From an uncultured Lachnospiraceae bacterium (lineage in GTDB: Bacteria; Bacillota_A; Clostridia; Lachnospirales; Lachnospiraceae), in the NCBI GenBank assembly GCA_946613735.1, contig CAMOFS010000002.1, positions 1 through 17,654 on the forward strand: a stretch of DNA of 17,654 nt, given 5' to 3'. Under the pieces are notes generated by a model. That model had not been told where the DNA came from. It worked only from the letters and a program-made list of their open reading frames with translations, and did not search any database. Both the position numbers and the translations under genes were made by a program. Of the stretch, positions 9,501 through 16,737 are shown piece after piece. Every line of letters starts with the position of its first letter. Within the stretch, counting starts at the first letter, position 1.

Positions 9501-10527
9501 CTTCCTTCCATGTGGCGGATCCGTCTCCTTTCTCACGCATGGAATCCGCTGCTTTGACGATGTATTCCCTCTCCAAAACGCTTCTTTCCTTAAGCTCTTT
9601 TATCTCGCGAAGCCTTCTCTTTCCTTCGGCAGACTTAGGCTTATGGGACCGTATATAATCATCACAGCGACCTATAAGGTTTTCGTAAGCCCTGTCTATC
9701 GTCTCCTTCTTTTGTTCAAAGGCATCCTTATCCTCTTCTATATTCTCTTCTAAAAGCCCGGCGAGTTTTCTGAACTCATCCTTAACGTTTTTCATATCTT
9801 TGCCATCATCATTACCATTGGCATGCTTTAATGACAAAAGCTCCAGCTTTCTCTCGTCCAGCTTCTCCGGAAGTTCTCCCTCAGCCTCTTCATTTTGATT
9901 CAGATATTTTCCCTCCAGCACATCCATGGGTACCCTCATTTCCTGAGGCAGTCCACCGATGCCGGCAGAGTATTCCTCCATAATGGACCTAAAGCGGTTA
10001 AGCTCTGCCGTGAGATTTTTCATAAGCTCTGCTGTCTTGGCCTTTCTGTTCTTCCCATCGGGAAACACAGGGTGCTTGGAGCTTACGTAGGTTCCCATGA
10101 GGCCGATGAGTCCCTCATACTTTTGGTATACTGCCTCCGGGCCTTCCTTCATGGGGATCCGAAGGATAGCATCCAGATCCACAAGTCCCTTTTTAATATC
10201 TTTCATAAGACCACCGTCTTCGGAGTCCTTTTTATCCGTATATAAAAGAATGGCATTATTCCTGGCCAGTCTCGTCAGATCCTGTGCCCTCAGCCGCTCA
10301 CGCATATCTGCACTGATCTCTGATAAAAGACCCTTATCCTCCAGCCGGACCATGATCCTTTCATTCTCGTTCTTTAAAGCATCCGCATCATAGTTTTCCT
10401 CACCGATACGTCTTTCTTCCATCTGGTCTTCATGGATCAGTTCGGTAGTGGCTTCAAGGGATGTCTCCACCCGAAAGGTATACTCATTCTTTTCATTTTT
10501 CTTCTCTAAAAACTCTTCCCTAGGCAT
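6517..10527 (-). CDS. Very large multidomain protein with candidate permuted NlpC/P60-like domain, about 1336 aa
   Basis: No full-length family is recognised. From the ATG at 10527: an acidic, probably disordered N-terminus (1-80), long charged helices (80-600) holding CDDYIRSHKPKSAEGK (about 288-303), a hydrophobic stretch (about 622-645, YRFMVGATVGNLASLVL), a basic linker, a candidate papain-like domain, and a helical C-terminal half. In the candidate domain, PSHSFIGLSY (His 742) precedes a beta-rich segment (YQLRIGFFQGGG), and GMYKRNCSTFLVE (Cys 835) comes about 93 residues later. His-first, NC-second order is typical of circularly permuted NlpC/P60 proteins (peptidases, amidases, acyltransferases such as the LRAT and DUF4105 types). 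No signal peptide. The open frame extends to a GTG at 10560, but the ATG at 10527 has AGGGGGG six bases upstream and is preferred. The next gene, a GNAT, starts two bases after its stop. It could be a toxin or effector, or a large scaffold. The fold call is by pattern only. Confidence 0.82.
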   Translation of the reverse strand: MPREEFLEKKNEKNEYTFRVETSLEATTELIHEDQMEERRIGEENYDADALKNENERIMVRLEDKGLLSEISADMRERLRAQDLTRLARNNAILLYTDKKDSEDGGLMKDIKKGLVDLDAILRIPMKEGPEAVYQKYEGLIGLMGTYVSSKHPVFPDGKNRKAKTAELMKNLTAELNRFRSIMEEYSAGIGGLPQEMRVPMDVLEGKYLNQNEEAEGELPEKLDERKLELLSLKHANGNDDGKDMKNVKDEFRKLAGLLEENIEEDKDAFEQKKETIDRAYENLIGRCDDYIRSHKPKSAEGKRRLREIKELKERSVLEREYIVKAADSMREKGDGSATWKEAFGQTTVMADECMSAEKKMEVALGERPKFKNVMNLFESMFVMNENHPYKYKMLPEVAIPKWLEKHFDKGMVDELITERFKAMEALVKRYNELIEAPVPKGFLKDPKADPNDPKARKSFARLMVTSEPAFKTLRMINRMNNLLGFGVEKDRSLFKNEEEEPAMYLHDRGIERKNAMSKADQAHVDEIGDITAKIMDTSYKELDEEAVKSFNEDVYKIEYAQAKKNLSYMLKLKPKARYMEYDDPKTEREKIQNTMNVVQGKAFVPVKRPKDRLGTWSRVKNRLMVGYRFMVGATVGNLASLVLNSYQGAKKLLYEEKEKKKAQKVRDHKMVPGRKGEVFEDEVVAKNEYGEDTEVYSDVRRGPLVFEKLSAGDPEDPPEVTIMSNQSKRGDAAAQSVGPSHSFIGLSYSRYNKMTKRKERYQLRIGFFQGGGLRSETALATAGGAMIAGQIRSDYYNDYDVARRYQVKPGDINKILRAAEKYADKGYGMYKRNCSTFLVEMSKLIDLPIAQDFKETEMKIDGASGVAVESGIAMSKAGYYMGANAISKRMNKMDLSYQNFGQKMFTKEDLKRYYKTAGTADAIKKGYDPGAVGETIRNAKSGELTARYKEHEGIDNIKIGEAISDAGKELWNKIEKRLPSGIRTERDVDLSMALLMTGDGGLSKVTEKSSTTFIRGIYKNLRTTMKKLNSYYAEVLGSDASLNMDVMNLLSLYESGLSMADTLYQKLIGKDAVGDAGRLRADFAKKKCSVAFKDKEGNKVRTRISPGIYEGLLLIGKTPEQAIKENQRYQELDDRLDTLTDKERKEWARLSMTISLAGDFANANRYLLEKDNYSDKDISYAFSELPAMESSANEGERVYGDLVTAYGASTTYQGVILEHVFGGFQQLKLADIKDNEKLKQTIDDYTRKQLELKCDMADRILKAYIKGKKDTTEALAVSFMDIIGYACIQSAYGDMFGVTGTSGFNSLSELLNGESKLKSWLITEIDKLLNGGGEN

Positions 10528-10563
10528 ATTCGGCCCCCCTATAAAACATTCGGTACCCACATA

Positions 10564-11424
10564 TCAGTCCTTTTGGGACTCTTCGAAAGCTCTTACGCTT
10601 GCCTCAAGTATCGTGCCCATTTTTATGTTGCCCAAAACTACAGATACTGCTTCGTCCATCCCGGGCTGTCTTATCATAACGGATACATGCATGTTATGTC
10701 TGTACTTATTCTTTGCCGCTGTTACGGCTTTTGCTATCAGAGAATCACTGATATCCTTTGTTCTGGCATAATGATAAAGTGGATAGATGGTGTCATCGAC
10801 CACACACAGAAGCAACCCTCCCTCCAGCGAGTCTTCGTTTTTGCACACCACACTTATGTCATTATCCAGCCCCGGTAAGAGTATCCCGGGACTGAATGTA
10901 TAGGTAGCATTCTCTATCCCGGAAAGTCTTTCGATACATTTCCTTCTCTTTTCAGATGTCATATCATTCAGGATCTGACACTCCTTTGTGCCGGCAAAGG
11001 TCTTGATATCAGAGAGTAAAAGATCCACATCCGCACCGGCTTCATACTTTTTATTAAACAGTCTTTTTTCAAAGTACCCTTTCGAGTATTTCAGAGCTGC
11101 TTCCTTCTCGTATTCCGGCAAAAATACAGCCTGCACATATTTAAGTCCCAGATACGATGCCGCTTCAAAGGCCCTGTATAAAAGTCCTTCACCTATACTG
11201 CACGACACATGATCCAAAGATACAGCCAGCCATTCGATGATAAAAACCTCATCTGAAACGGATGCCACTAAGATCCCAACCGGTATCAGTTCATCTTCTT
11301 TCTCCTCAACAGCCCCCATTGCTATACCGAAGGGAAGAGACAGGATACGGAGCTTCTCGTACGGGTCAAGGAAGTCAAAGAATATACTGTCCTTTTTCGT
11401 AACTCTCACATATTTTATGCTCAT
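10564..11424 (-). CDS. Degenerate tandem GNAT-like protein, about 286 aa
   Basis: Looks like two GNAT folds in tandem. In the first (about 4-135), IPVGILVASVSD and VFIIEWLAVS match strands beta2 to beta4. CSIGEGLLYRAFEAA then takes the place of motif A with its helix, although the usual R-x-x-G-x-G spacing is weak. LKYVQAVFLPE followed by KGYF resembles beta5 and the later helix. The second half (about 150-280) repeats a weaker version: GGLLLCVVDD, IYPLYHYART, then the helix SLIAKAVTAAKNKY. Either domain might bind acetyl-CoA, or the protein may be a non-catalytic partner. Three starts are possible: TTG 11457, ATG 11448 and ATG 11424. The last is chosen because GAGGG lies ten bases upstream, whereas GGAGGG is too close to ATG 11448. 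The gene ends just before the ribosome binding site of the 1336-aa gene. The adjacent upstream gene encodes a similar protein, so duplication is possible. Confidence 0.7.
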   Translation of the reverse strand: MSIKYVRVTKKDSIFFDFLDPYEKLRILSLPFGIAMGAVEEKEDELIPVGILVASVSDEVFIIEWLAVSLDHVSCSIGEGLLYRAFEAASYLGLKYVQAVFLPEYEKEAALKYSKGYFEKRLFNKKYEAGADVDLLLSDIKTFAGTKECQILNDMTSEKRRKCIERLSGIENATYTFSPGILLPGLDNDISVVCKNEDSLEGGLLLCVVDDTIYPLYHYARTKDISDSLIAKAVTAAKNKYRHNMHVSVMIRQPGMDEAVSVVLGNIKMGTILEASVRAFEESQKD

Positions 11425-11521
11425 GTGTTTTATTCCCTCTTTTTCCATTCCCTCCAATGGTTGTGTAGATCATATCGTATATAGCATTACTCAAACATTA
11501 CCCAAATATGGAAAATGGAGC

Positions 11522-12370
11522 TTATTCTTCTCTGCTCCCTACATAGACAGGTATCCCAAAAGACGTGGGGAAAAGCTTTTCTCCCAATGCTAAAGATGCG
11601 TAGTTGTGACGGTCTATCATCACCTCCGTCTCAGGAGGATATATCTCGCTGGCACTCCTGTAGGCCTTGGCGATAAGCATGGGCAGAGTCTTCACATAAT
11701 CCCGGCCGATAGCTGCCATCATCTCCACCAAAAGCCTGTCCGAGGATGTCTTGTGGCATAAAAACAGGCCGTTGATGATACCATCCTGCTCGCAGTAAGA
11801 GGACACATCATTTTCAAAATACATTCTGGGAAGATACTCGATATCCTCACACAGTCCGTAAAATCCCCTTGCCACCATCCTCCTTATTGCTATATTAAAG
11901 CCTCGCTGGGTAACAGAACGCAGCGGCATTATATCATCGGAAGGCCTGAGCCTTTTTAAAAATGGTATCTCGGCTATCTCCGACATCCGGGCAATTATGA
12001 TGTCACCCTCCATGAGCTTTACCGAAAAACCCTTTGACTTTAAAAACCCCTTGAGTGGCTTTGCATTTCTGGCAGGCAGAGTAAAGGCGGAACGTGTCAC
12101 ACCTTCGCTTTTTAGCAGCTCATCGTATTCCTTAAAAAGCTCATCGCCCACTTCCTCATTCGGTATCACCATCCAGAGGATGTCGCTCTCACTTGTAGCT
12201 CCTTCCTCTCTCATATTCTTGAGGAGCCAGATCATGCCAGCCACAGGCTCATTATCCTCTGTCATGACAAGGCCACGGTAATAGGTCCTGCCTACATGCT
12301 CAGCCGCATCTGCCGGTATAAAATCCTGGTATTCTGAAATATTTTCATCCGTTAGCCTTACTACATCCAT
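11522..12370 (-). CDS. Tandem GNAT-like protein, 282 aa
   Basis: Probable double GNAT-fold protein. First half: PVAGMIWLLKN (beta2-3), SDILWMVIPNEEVGDELFKEYDELL (beta4 and helix, without a clean R-x-x-G-x-G/A loop), TRSAFTLPARNAKPLKGFLKSKGFSV (beta5, then the N-x-x-x-x-x-F-x-x-x-G-F pattern typical of the GNAT C-terminal motif). Second half: QDGIINGLFLCHKTSSDRLLVEMMAAIG, then a helix with YVKTLPMLIAKAYRSA and a last strand TEVMIDRHNY. The loss of a clear acetyl-CoA pyrophosphate loop in both halves suggests weak or lost catalysis. The start is an ATG with a perfect AGGAGG five bases upstream. It begins 9 bp after the SARP-like regulator gene and is followed by 64 AT-rich bases before the next GNAT-like gene. 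Its length and layout match that neighbour, suggesting an old duplication, although direct identity by eye is low. Confidence 0.72.
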   Translation of the reverse strand: MDVVRLTDENISEYQDFIPADAAEHVGRTYYRGLVMTEDNEPVAGMIWLLKNMREEGATSESDILWMVIPNEEVGDELFKEYDELLKSEGVTRSAFTLPARNAKPLKGFLKSKGFSVKLMEGDIIIARMSEIAEIPFLKRLRPSDDIMPLRSVTQRGFNIAIRRMVARGFYGLCEDIEYLPRMYFENDVSSYCEQDGIINGLFLCHKTSSDRLLVEMMAAIGRDYVKTLPMLIAKAYRSASEIYPPETEVMIDRHNYASLALGEKLFPTSFGIPVYVGSREE

Positions 12371-12379
12371 AAAAACCTC

Positions 12380-12988
12380 CTAATAGTACAACGCAAAACT
12401 GTCCCGAAGCTCCGGATCTTCCCTGGATAAAAACTCCAGTCTGGCATTGGTGACCTCTGCCCATCCATATTGCTTCATATATTCTCCCCTGTAGGAGTCA
12501 AGCTTGGTCATGTCTCCATTTAAAAGCCTGTAATAGTCACAGTCCAAAAGATCCCTCTGTATGGCTATCTCCCTCTTGTCGCGGATCAGCACATCCTCCA
12601 TGCCGATACCCTTTAATACGTTTCGCAGGTCATTGATAAGCACCCTGATACGGTTCTTCTCGGCCTTTTCATCCACCTCGTCCTCCCAGAGCGCCAGAGC
12701 TATCTCCCCGGAGCTGCATGCAGCTCCCTCCCGGTCTATAAGATATGCTAAAAGCTCCTTGTTCTGCTTCCTGGCAAAGATCAGGGGCTGTCCCTGCCAC
12801 ATCACATCAAAGTAACCAAAACAGCGGACCTCAAGCTTTTGGTCCGCACGCAGGTCTTCTTTTATGGAGGCCACGGCATCTTCAGGGCGCAAAAAGGTTC
12901 TTACCTCAGCATCCGGAACACTTTTTTTGATCCCGGAACCGACGTCCCTTAACGCCCTTTCTTCATCATCAATAACAAGTATTAGCAT
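12380..12988 (-). CDS. SARP-like response regulator with truncated receiver, 202 aa
   Basis: Predicted transcription regulator. Residues 1-45 start like a receiver domain (LILVIDDEERALRD, acidic pair D7 D8, then the first helix and second strand PDAEVRTFLRPEDAVASIKED). The protein then jumps, at about residue 52, into a winged-helix DNA-binding domain of the OmpR/SARP type (LEVRCFGYFDVMWQGQPLIFARK, then ELLAYLIDREG, LALWED, and NRIRVLINDLRNVL as recognition helix). Residues 148-190 look like the start of a bacterial transcriptional activation domain (DYYRLLNGD, YRGEYMKQYGWAEVTNARLE). The receiver part that should carry the phospho-accepting Asp, the Thr/Ser and the Lys is absent. Related Firmicutes proteins are about 70 residues longer at this point, so an in-frame internal deletion is likely. 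The ATG has AAGGAG six bases upstream. It follows the sensor gene by 31 bp and may regulate this operon without phosphorylation. Confidence 0.85.
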   Translation of the reverse strand: MLILVIDDEERALRDVGSGIKKSVPDAEVRTFLRPEDAVASIKEDLRADQKLEVRCFGYFDVMWQGQPLIFARKQNKELLAYLIDREGAACSSGEIALALWEDEVDEKAEKNRIRVLINDLRNVLKGIGMEDVLIRDKREIAIQRDLLDCDYYRLLNGDMTKLDSYRGEYMKQYGWAEVTNARLEFLSREDPELRDSFALYY

Positions 12989-13019
12989 CCATTTCTCCTT
13001 AAGTGATGACTCTTTGCAC

Positions 13020-14309
13020 TTACACTTCTATAGGCAGGATGATAGTAGCCTTGGTCCCCTTACCTTTTTCCGATTCGATCCTAAGCTCTCCCCCACACAC
13101 ACTCTTAAGCCTCTCACTGACATTTTTGATGGCAGAGTGTGAATCCGCATCATCCGGGAGAGTACTAACGTCAAAGCCCACTCCGTCATCCTCTACGGTA
13201 ACTTCAAAATGGTCCTTGTACCTTTTGGATCTGATGGATACTATCCCCATACCCCTGTTGCTCTCACGTATGCCATGTATCACCGCATTCTCCACAAGGG
13301 GCTGCAGGGTTAGAGTCGGAATGTAAAAGTCTATATTATCCAGATGGTAAACCACCTTCAGATCACCCCCAAAGCGAAGCTTCTGAAGGGACAGGTATTC
13401 CTCTGTCTGCTTCATCTCGTCAGCGAAGGGTATGGGCGTGTCTATGGTCAGAACGTCCATATGTCTTTCCAGATAGTTCGTAAACTCCGAAATGGCGTCT
13501 CCTGCCTTTTGGGGATCCTCAGCATTGAGCTGCCTGATCGTCTTTAGGGAATTGACAAGAAATCCCGGCTGCATCTGGGCTAAAAGGATGTTGACCTTTA
13601 GGTGTTCGTTTTCTTTTTCCTTTCTGTAATACTCATCGCGCTGTCCCACGGATATGTACAGGTACATGATAAATGCCCCTATAGATGTACCCAGCACTAT
13701 GAACTGTATGCCAAACAGAACCGTCTGCATAATTATCCCAAGCAAAGGGACAGCCAGATAAACTATAAAAGCCATTCTCTGCTTTGCGTTGAGGCGGTTG
13801 TGGTTCTGATGCAGCGCGATAAGATTTACGATCATGATGATCACCGGTGCCACCATGATAATGGGGAAGATGGGGCCTCTGTGATATCCGTTTTGGTCGT
13901 CAACATAATAGACCACTTTTGAAAACTGGGCGTAGATAAGTATGATGGTATAGACACACCAAAGCATATATGCCACGAGAAACACTCTCTGCTTCCACCA
14001 TGTGGTGTGTCCGCTCTGATAAAGAAGAAAACCGGTAATGAGCACCGTAAGGACCGATGAGATAAAGGCCTGTCCGAAAAAGACTACACGTGACAGCATA
14101 GCCCATCCGGAACCTGTATTGTACCAGGTCAGCGCCCTGGCCAGGATGAAAATATCATAGACACTTAAGATACCAAAAAAGGCGAGGAAAAAGCCACGGG
14201 TACCTTTTTCCAGAAAGCGCCCGAAAATCGCCTGCATCAGACCGGTAATGGATATCACCAGTCCTGCAACAGCCACCATAAGATTTGCATTTCTAAGCCC
14301 TTCTGACAT
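13020..14309 (-). CDS. LytS-like sensor histidine kinase homologue lacking the phospho-accepting His, 429 aa
   Basis: Membrane sensor with about seven hydrophobic helices in residues 10-221, followed by a short linker (RDEYYRKEKENEHLK) and a kinase core of the LytS/YehU type (His_kinase plus HATPase_c). The H-box reads AQMQPGFLVNSL (244-255). The family consensus is Q-x-x-P-H-F-x-x-N, so Gly249 (codon GGA, 13563-13565) stands where the phosphorylated His should be. The N-box is intact (QPLVENAVIHGI, 336-347, N341), as are the G1 box (DDGVGFD, 374-380) and the final GKGTKATI. The second glycine loop reads HSAIKNVSERL where GIGLxN is usual. It may still bind ATP but should not autophosphorylate in the normal way, so it is best called a pseudo-kinase or ligand-sensing scaffold. 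The ATG has AGGGGG four bases upstream. It sits between the GNAT gene (15 bp gap) and the regulator gene (31 bp gap). Confidence 0.92.
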   Translation of the reverse strand: MSEGLRNANLMVAVAGLVISITGLMQAIFGRFLEKGTRGFFLAFFGILSVYDIFILARALTWYNTGSGWAMLSRVVFFGQAFISSVLTVLITGFLLYQSGHTTWWKQRVFLVAYMLWCVYTIILIYAQFSKVVYYVDDQNGYHRGPIFPIIMVAPVIIMIVNLIALHQNHNRLNAKQRMAFIVYLAVPLLGIIMQTVLFGIQFIVLGTSIGAFIMYLYISVGQRDEYYRKEKENEHLKVNILLAQMQPGFLVNSLKTIRQLNAEDPQKAGDAISEFTNYLERHMDVLTIDTPIPFADEMKQTEEYLSLQKLRFGGDLKVVYHLDNIDFYIPTLTLQPLVENAVIHGIRESNRGMGIVSIRSKRYKDHFEVTVEDDGVGFDVSTLPDDADSHSAIKNVSERLKSVCGGELRIESEKGKGTKATIILPIEV

Positions 14310-14324
14310 AGTACCCCCTGTCTA

Positions 14325-15623
14325 TCATATGGTTTCAAAAATGGATGTATCCATTTTGATATTTTCATCTCCGGCAGCTGAAAGCATGCGGTCCACGTCA
14401 TCCTCATCCATGTCGGAAATGGGCTTGGTCAGCATCCCGTTGACCAAAAACATGCCCCCTTGCTTAGTGGCAAGTCCGTCAATAAAACCACTTACTTCTT
14501 TATTGCAAACCGGAATGATGAGCTTTGAATCGTCATCACACTCCTTTGCTGCCGTCATGACAAAATGGCTTATCATAGAAATCAAAGCATCCGGATCATC
14601 ACTATTAATGAATTCGACAGTCACCCTGCCGCTTGGCAGGCGATGCGCCAAAAGCATACCCCCGGGTGCATTAGCATCACCCACAAAGCAGGAAAGCTTT
14701 TTGTCGGTGTACTCTCTCCACAGCCTCTCGTCTGTCAAAAAGCCGGTGTATCCCATCTTATTAAGATAATCTCCGATAACGGAAGTGTCCAGGTCAGAAA
14801 GCGCTCTTACGCCTTCTGCACGGCTCATAAGTCCGCCGGGATCCCGGATGTCACCAATCCTTATATCTGCTTCACAGCTGATGGAAGTTCCAAATTCGAA
14901 ACGCCAGAAATTGAAAAAATATCCCAGGATCATAAGCCAGTCTTTTCCCAGGGACATGTCCACGGTCATATCATCTATCGCATCCGAATCGATATAAGTC
15001 TTAACCGCCTCGGCCACAAGCGAATGCGCCACGCCCCTGCCTCTGAAGGCTTCATCCACATAGAGCCACTTTATCCTCATGGTAAGCTTCCCGCCGGAAG
15101 TAACAATGTCATATACCAGCGCTCCTGCTGCCACGGCAGCATCTTCGCCGCTTCTTATGGCTCCTATGGCATAACTCTTTTTTGCGACGATCTCATCACA
15201 AAGATCACTGATGATAACCGTGCCGAAGCGCTCCACATTACCTGCATCCACGCGGATAGTGTATGGGCCTATATTCTTTTCGAATTCCTCTCTTGTAGCT
15301 TTTGCCTCTGAAAGCCTGTTTTTGCCAAAGGTTGACAGGGGATGGAACCGCCTGGCCATGTTGAACAAAAGCTGCAGCTTCATGGAATATGCCACCTCAA
15401 AGGAGGCTCTGTTAATGTCATTGGGATCATAGCCGCTCATAAGCTTTTCTATATGGTCATTGGTAAATCCCAAAAGAACCTTATCAGCCTTTTCGGCCTC
15501 GATGAGACTTGTCATGGAAAGCTCTCCCATAAGTCTCTCCCGCTGGCGTTTTTCCACGTTTGCCACATCATCAGGCGAGGGTGGTTTTATAAATCCTGTC
15601 AATATGCTTTCGTTACCAGCCAT
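14325..15623 (-). CDS. Large GNAT family acetyltransferase with helical N-terminal domain, 432 aa
   Basis: Residues 1-115 are helical and unrecognised (KRQRERLMGELSMTSLIEAEK, FEVAYSMKLQLLFNMARRF). Residues 120-250 form a convincing GNAT domain: YAIGAIRSGEDAAVAAGALVYD, then KWLYVDEAFRGRGVAHSLVAEAV (185-207), where RGRGVA (194-199) is a textbook acetyl-CoA pyrophosphate loop, followed by MTVDMSLGKDWLMILGYFFNFW. Residues 270-400 look like a second, degenerate GNAT fold (GGMLLAHRLPSGRVTVEFIN, SKLIIPVCNKEVSGFIDGL). The double fold matches the two tandem GNAT-like proteins downstream, but here the first domain keeps its catalytic loop. Cytoplasmic; the substrate is not known. The start is an ATG with TAGGAG six bases upstream. 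It lies within the signalling block, 70 bp after the receiver-Hpt gene and 15 bp before the sensor gene, so its role may be tied to signal output. Confidence 0.87.
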   Translation of the reverse strand: MAGNESILTGFIKPPSPDDVANVEKRQRERLMGELSMTSLIEAEKADKVLLGFTNDHIEKLMSGYDPNDINRASFEVAYSMKLQLLFNMARRFHPLSTFGKNRLSEAKATREEFEKNIGPYTIRVDAGNVERFGTVIISDLCDEIVAKKSYAIGAIRSGEDAAVAAGALVYDIVTSGGKLTMRIKWLYVDEAFRGRGVAHSLVAEAVKTYIDSDAIDDMTVDMSLGKDWLMILGYFFNFWRFEFGTSISCEADIRIGDIRDPGGLMSRAEGVRALSDLDTSVIGDYLNKMGYTGFLTDERLWREYTDKKLSCFVGDANAPGGMLLAHRLPSGRVTVEFINSDDPDALISMISHFVMTAAKECDDDSKLIIPVCNKEVSGFIDGLATKQGGMFLVNGMLTKPISDMDEDDVDRMLSAAGDENIKMDTSIFETI

Positions 15624-15693
15624 TCCTATCTCCTAAATCTACGCCCCGGCTTTGTCATTTGTTCCCTCACTTATCACAGAATAAGCGGATGGA

Positions 15694-16713
15694 TCACTCC
15701 ATCTGTGCCAGGATCTGCAATGCCTTCTTTTGATCCAAAAGGGAGACCGCAGACTTCAATTCCTCGAAATGCTCTGACACATAGTCCGGCAGCTTATAGT
15801 ACGCCATCTTGCTGATGGTCTTATCTGCCACCTCAACGTCCATCTCCTCCATTGCGGTCTTGAGCATGGACAAAAGCATATCGAGTATCACCTCGTTTAG
15901 CTCTTCCTTTTCATCCTCTTTTGGTTCACCCGCATGGAGGTACTCAGCCAGCCTGTCCTTATAATCCTTCCACTCTCTTATGAAAACATCATGGATCTTC
16001 TCTATAGTCTCAATGTCCTTTTTTGATGCTGCCTTTTCCAGTACCGCGGACATACCGGTAAGAACACATATACCAAGGGATGCGGCAACATTTTTGGTAC
16101 CATGTACCAGTATCCTGTAATCATCCAGCTTGTCAGGAAGGTTGTCCCTATAGAACTGCAGCTCAGCGGTCTGAGCATCCACTGTATTGACAAAATCACC
16201 CAGGATCTGATCTATCGTCTTTTTATCCGTAAGACGCATCATTGCAACGTCCCAGTCAATGCCAAAGATGGCGGGAAAATCATTTTCTGTATACTCTGGA
16301 GCCTCTTTGTCGGACTCCTCTGTGTCAAAAACGACGCATCCTTCCGGAAGCATCTCTTTAAGAAGCCTGTTGAGCTTGCTCATCTCTATAGGCTTTTCTA
16401 TATATCCATCAAAGCCCTCATTAAGGTACATCTGCTCCGACCCCTCGTCTTCATTACCCGTAAGGGCGACAATGGGAGTATCAGCATTGGGGCCGTTCTT
16501 ATCATCCTTTATCAGCTTCATGGCCGTGATGCCGTCCATCCCGGGCATAAAATGATCCATGAAAATGATATCAAAATGCGCGAATGATGCCAGATCCACA
16601 GCCTGCTGTCCGCCTGAAGCCTGGGTAATGTCAATCGACATCTTTCTTAATAGCCTTACAAAAATCTTTCTGCCTGTGTCGTTATCGTCTACGATCAGGA
16701 TATGTGCGTTCAT
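15694..16713 (-). CDS. Receiver-Hpt phosphorelay protein, 339 aa
   Basis: Phosphorelay intermediate without an output domain. Residues 1-122 are a complete receiver: VDDND acidic pocket (D9, D10), phospho-accepting D53 in FMDHFMPGMDG, T85 in ALTG and K107 in IEKPI. After a linker (125-150), residues 150-260 form a helical Hpt-like domain with YRILVHGTKNVAASLGICVLTGMSAVLE. This matches the Hpt pattern H-x-x-K-x-x-x-x-x-G, with H204 as the phospho-site. The usual Gly after Lys is Asn. The last 70 residues are helical (LNEVILDMLLSMLKTAMEEMD) and may be a further four-helix element without a matching His. This is the one protein in the locus with both an Asp and a His able to pass phosphate. The ATG has AAGGAG nine bases upstream, and the gene starts 24 bp after the tandem-receiver gene. 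The input kinase is not in the window. Confidence 0.92.
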   Translation of the reverse strand: MNAHILIVDDNDTGRKIFVRLLRKMSIDITQASGGQQAVDLASFAHFDIIFMDHFMPGMDGITAMKLIKDDKNGPNADTPIVALTGNEDEGSEQMYLNEGFDGYIEKPIEMSKLNRLLKEMLPEGCVVFDTEESDKEAPEYTENDFPAIFGIDWDVAMMRLTDKKTIDQILGDFVNTVDAQTAELQFYRDNLPDKLDDYRILVHGTKNVAASLGICVLTGMSAVLEKAASKKDIETIEKIHDVFIREWKDYKDRLAEYLHAGEPKEDEKEELNEVILDMLLSMLKTAMEEMDVEVADKTISKMAYYKLPDYVSEHFEELKSAVSLLDQKKALQILAQME

Positions 16714-16737
16714 TAGCCATAACTCCTTGCTGCGGTG

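Noticed and set aside
8915..9753. Several plus-strand open frames of 90-148 codons
   Set aside because: All are antisense to the 1336-aa gene. Their serine- and leucine-rich translations are typical of shadows of Lys/Glu-rich helical proteins.
11458..11521. Possible internal promoter in the AT-rich 64-bp gap
   Set aside because: TATGAT is present on the minus strand, but the best -35-like hexamer (TTGAGT) is only 14 bases away, so no convincing pair exists.
14565..15311. Plus-strand open frame of 248 codons
   Set aside because: It lies wholly antisense to the 432-aa GNAT gene, has no ribosome binding site, and its translation is rich in His, Cys and Ser with no domain pattern. It is a shadow frame.
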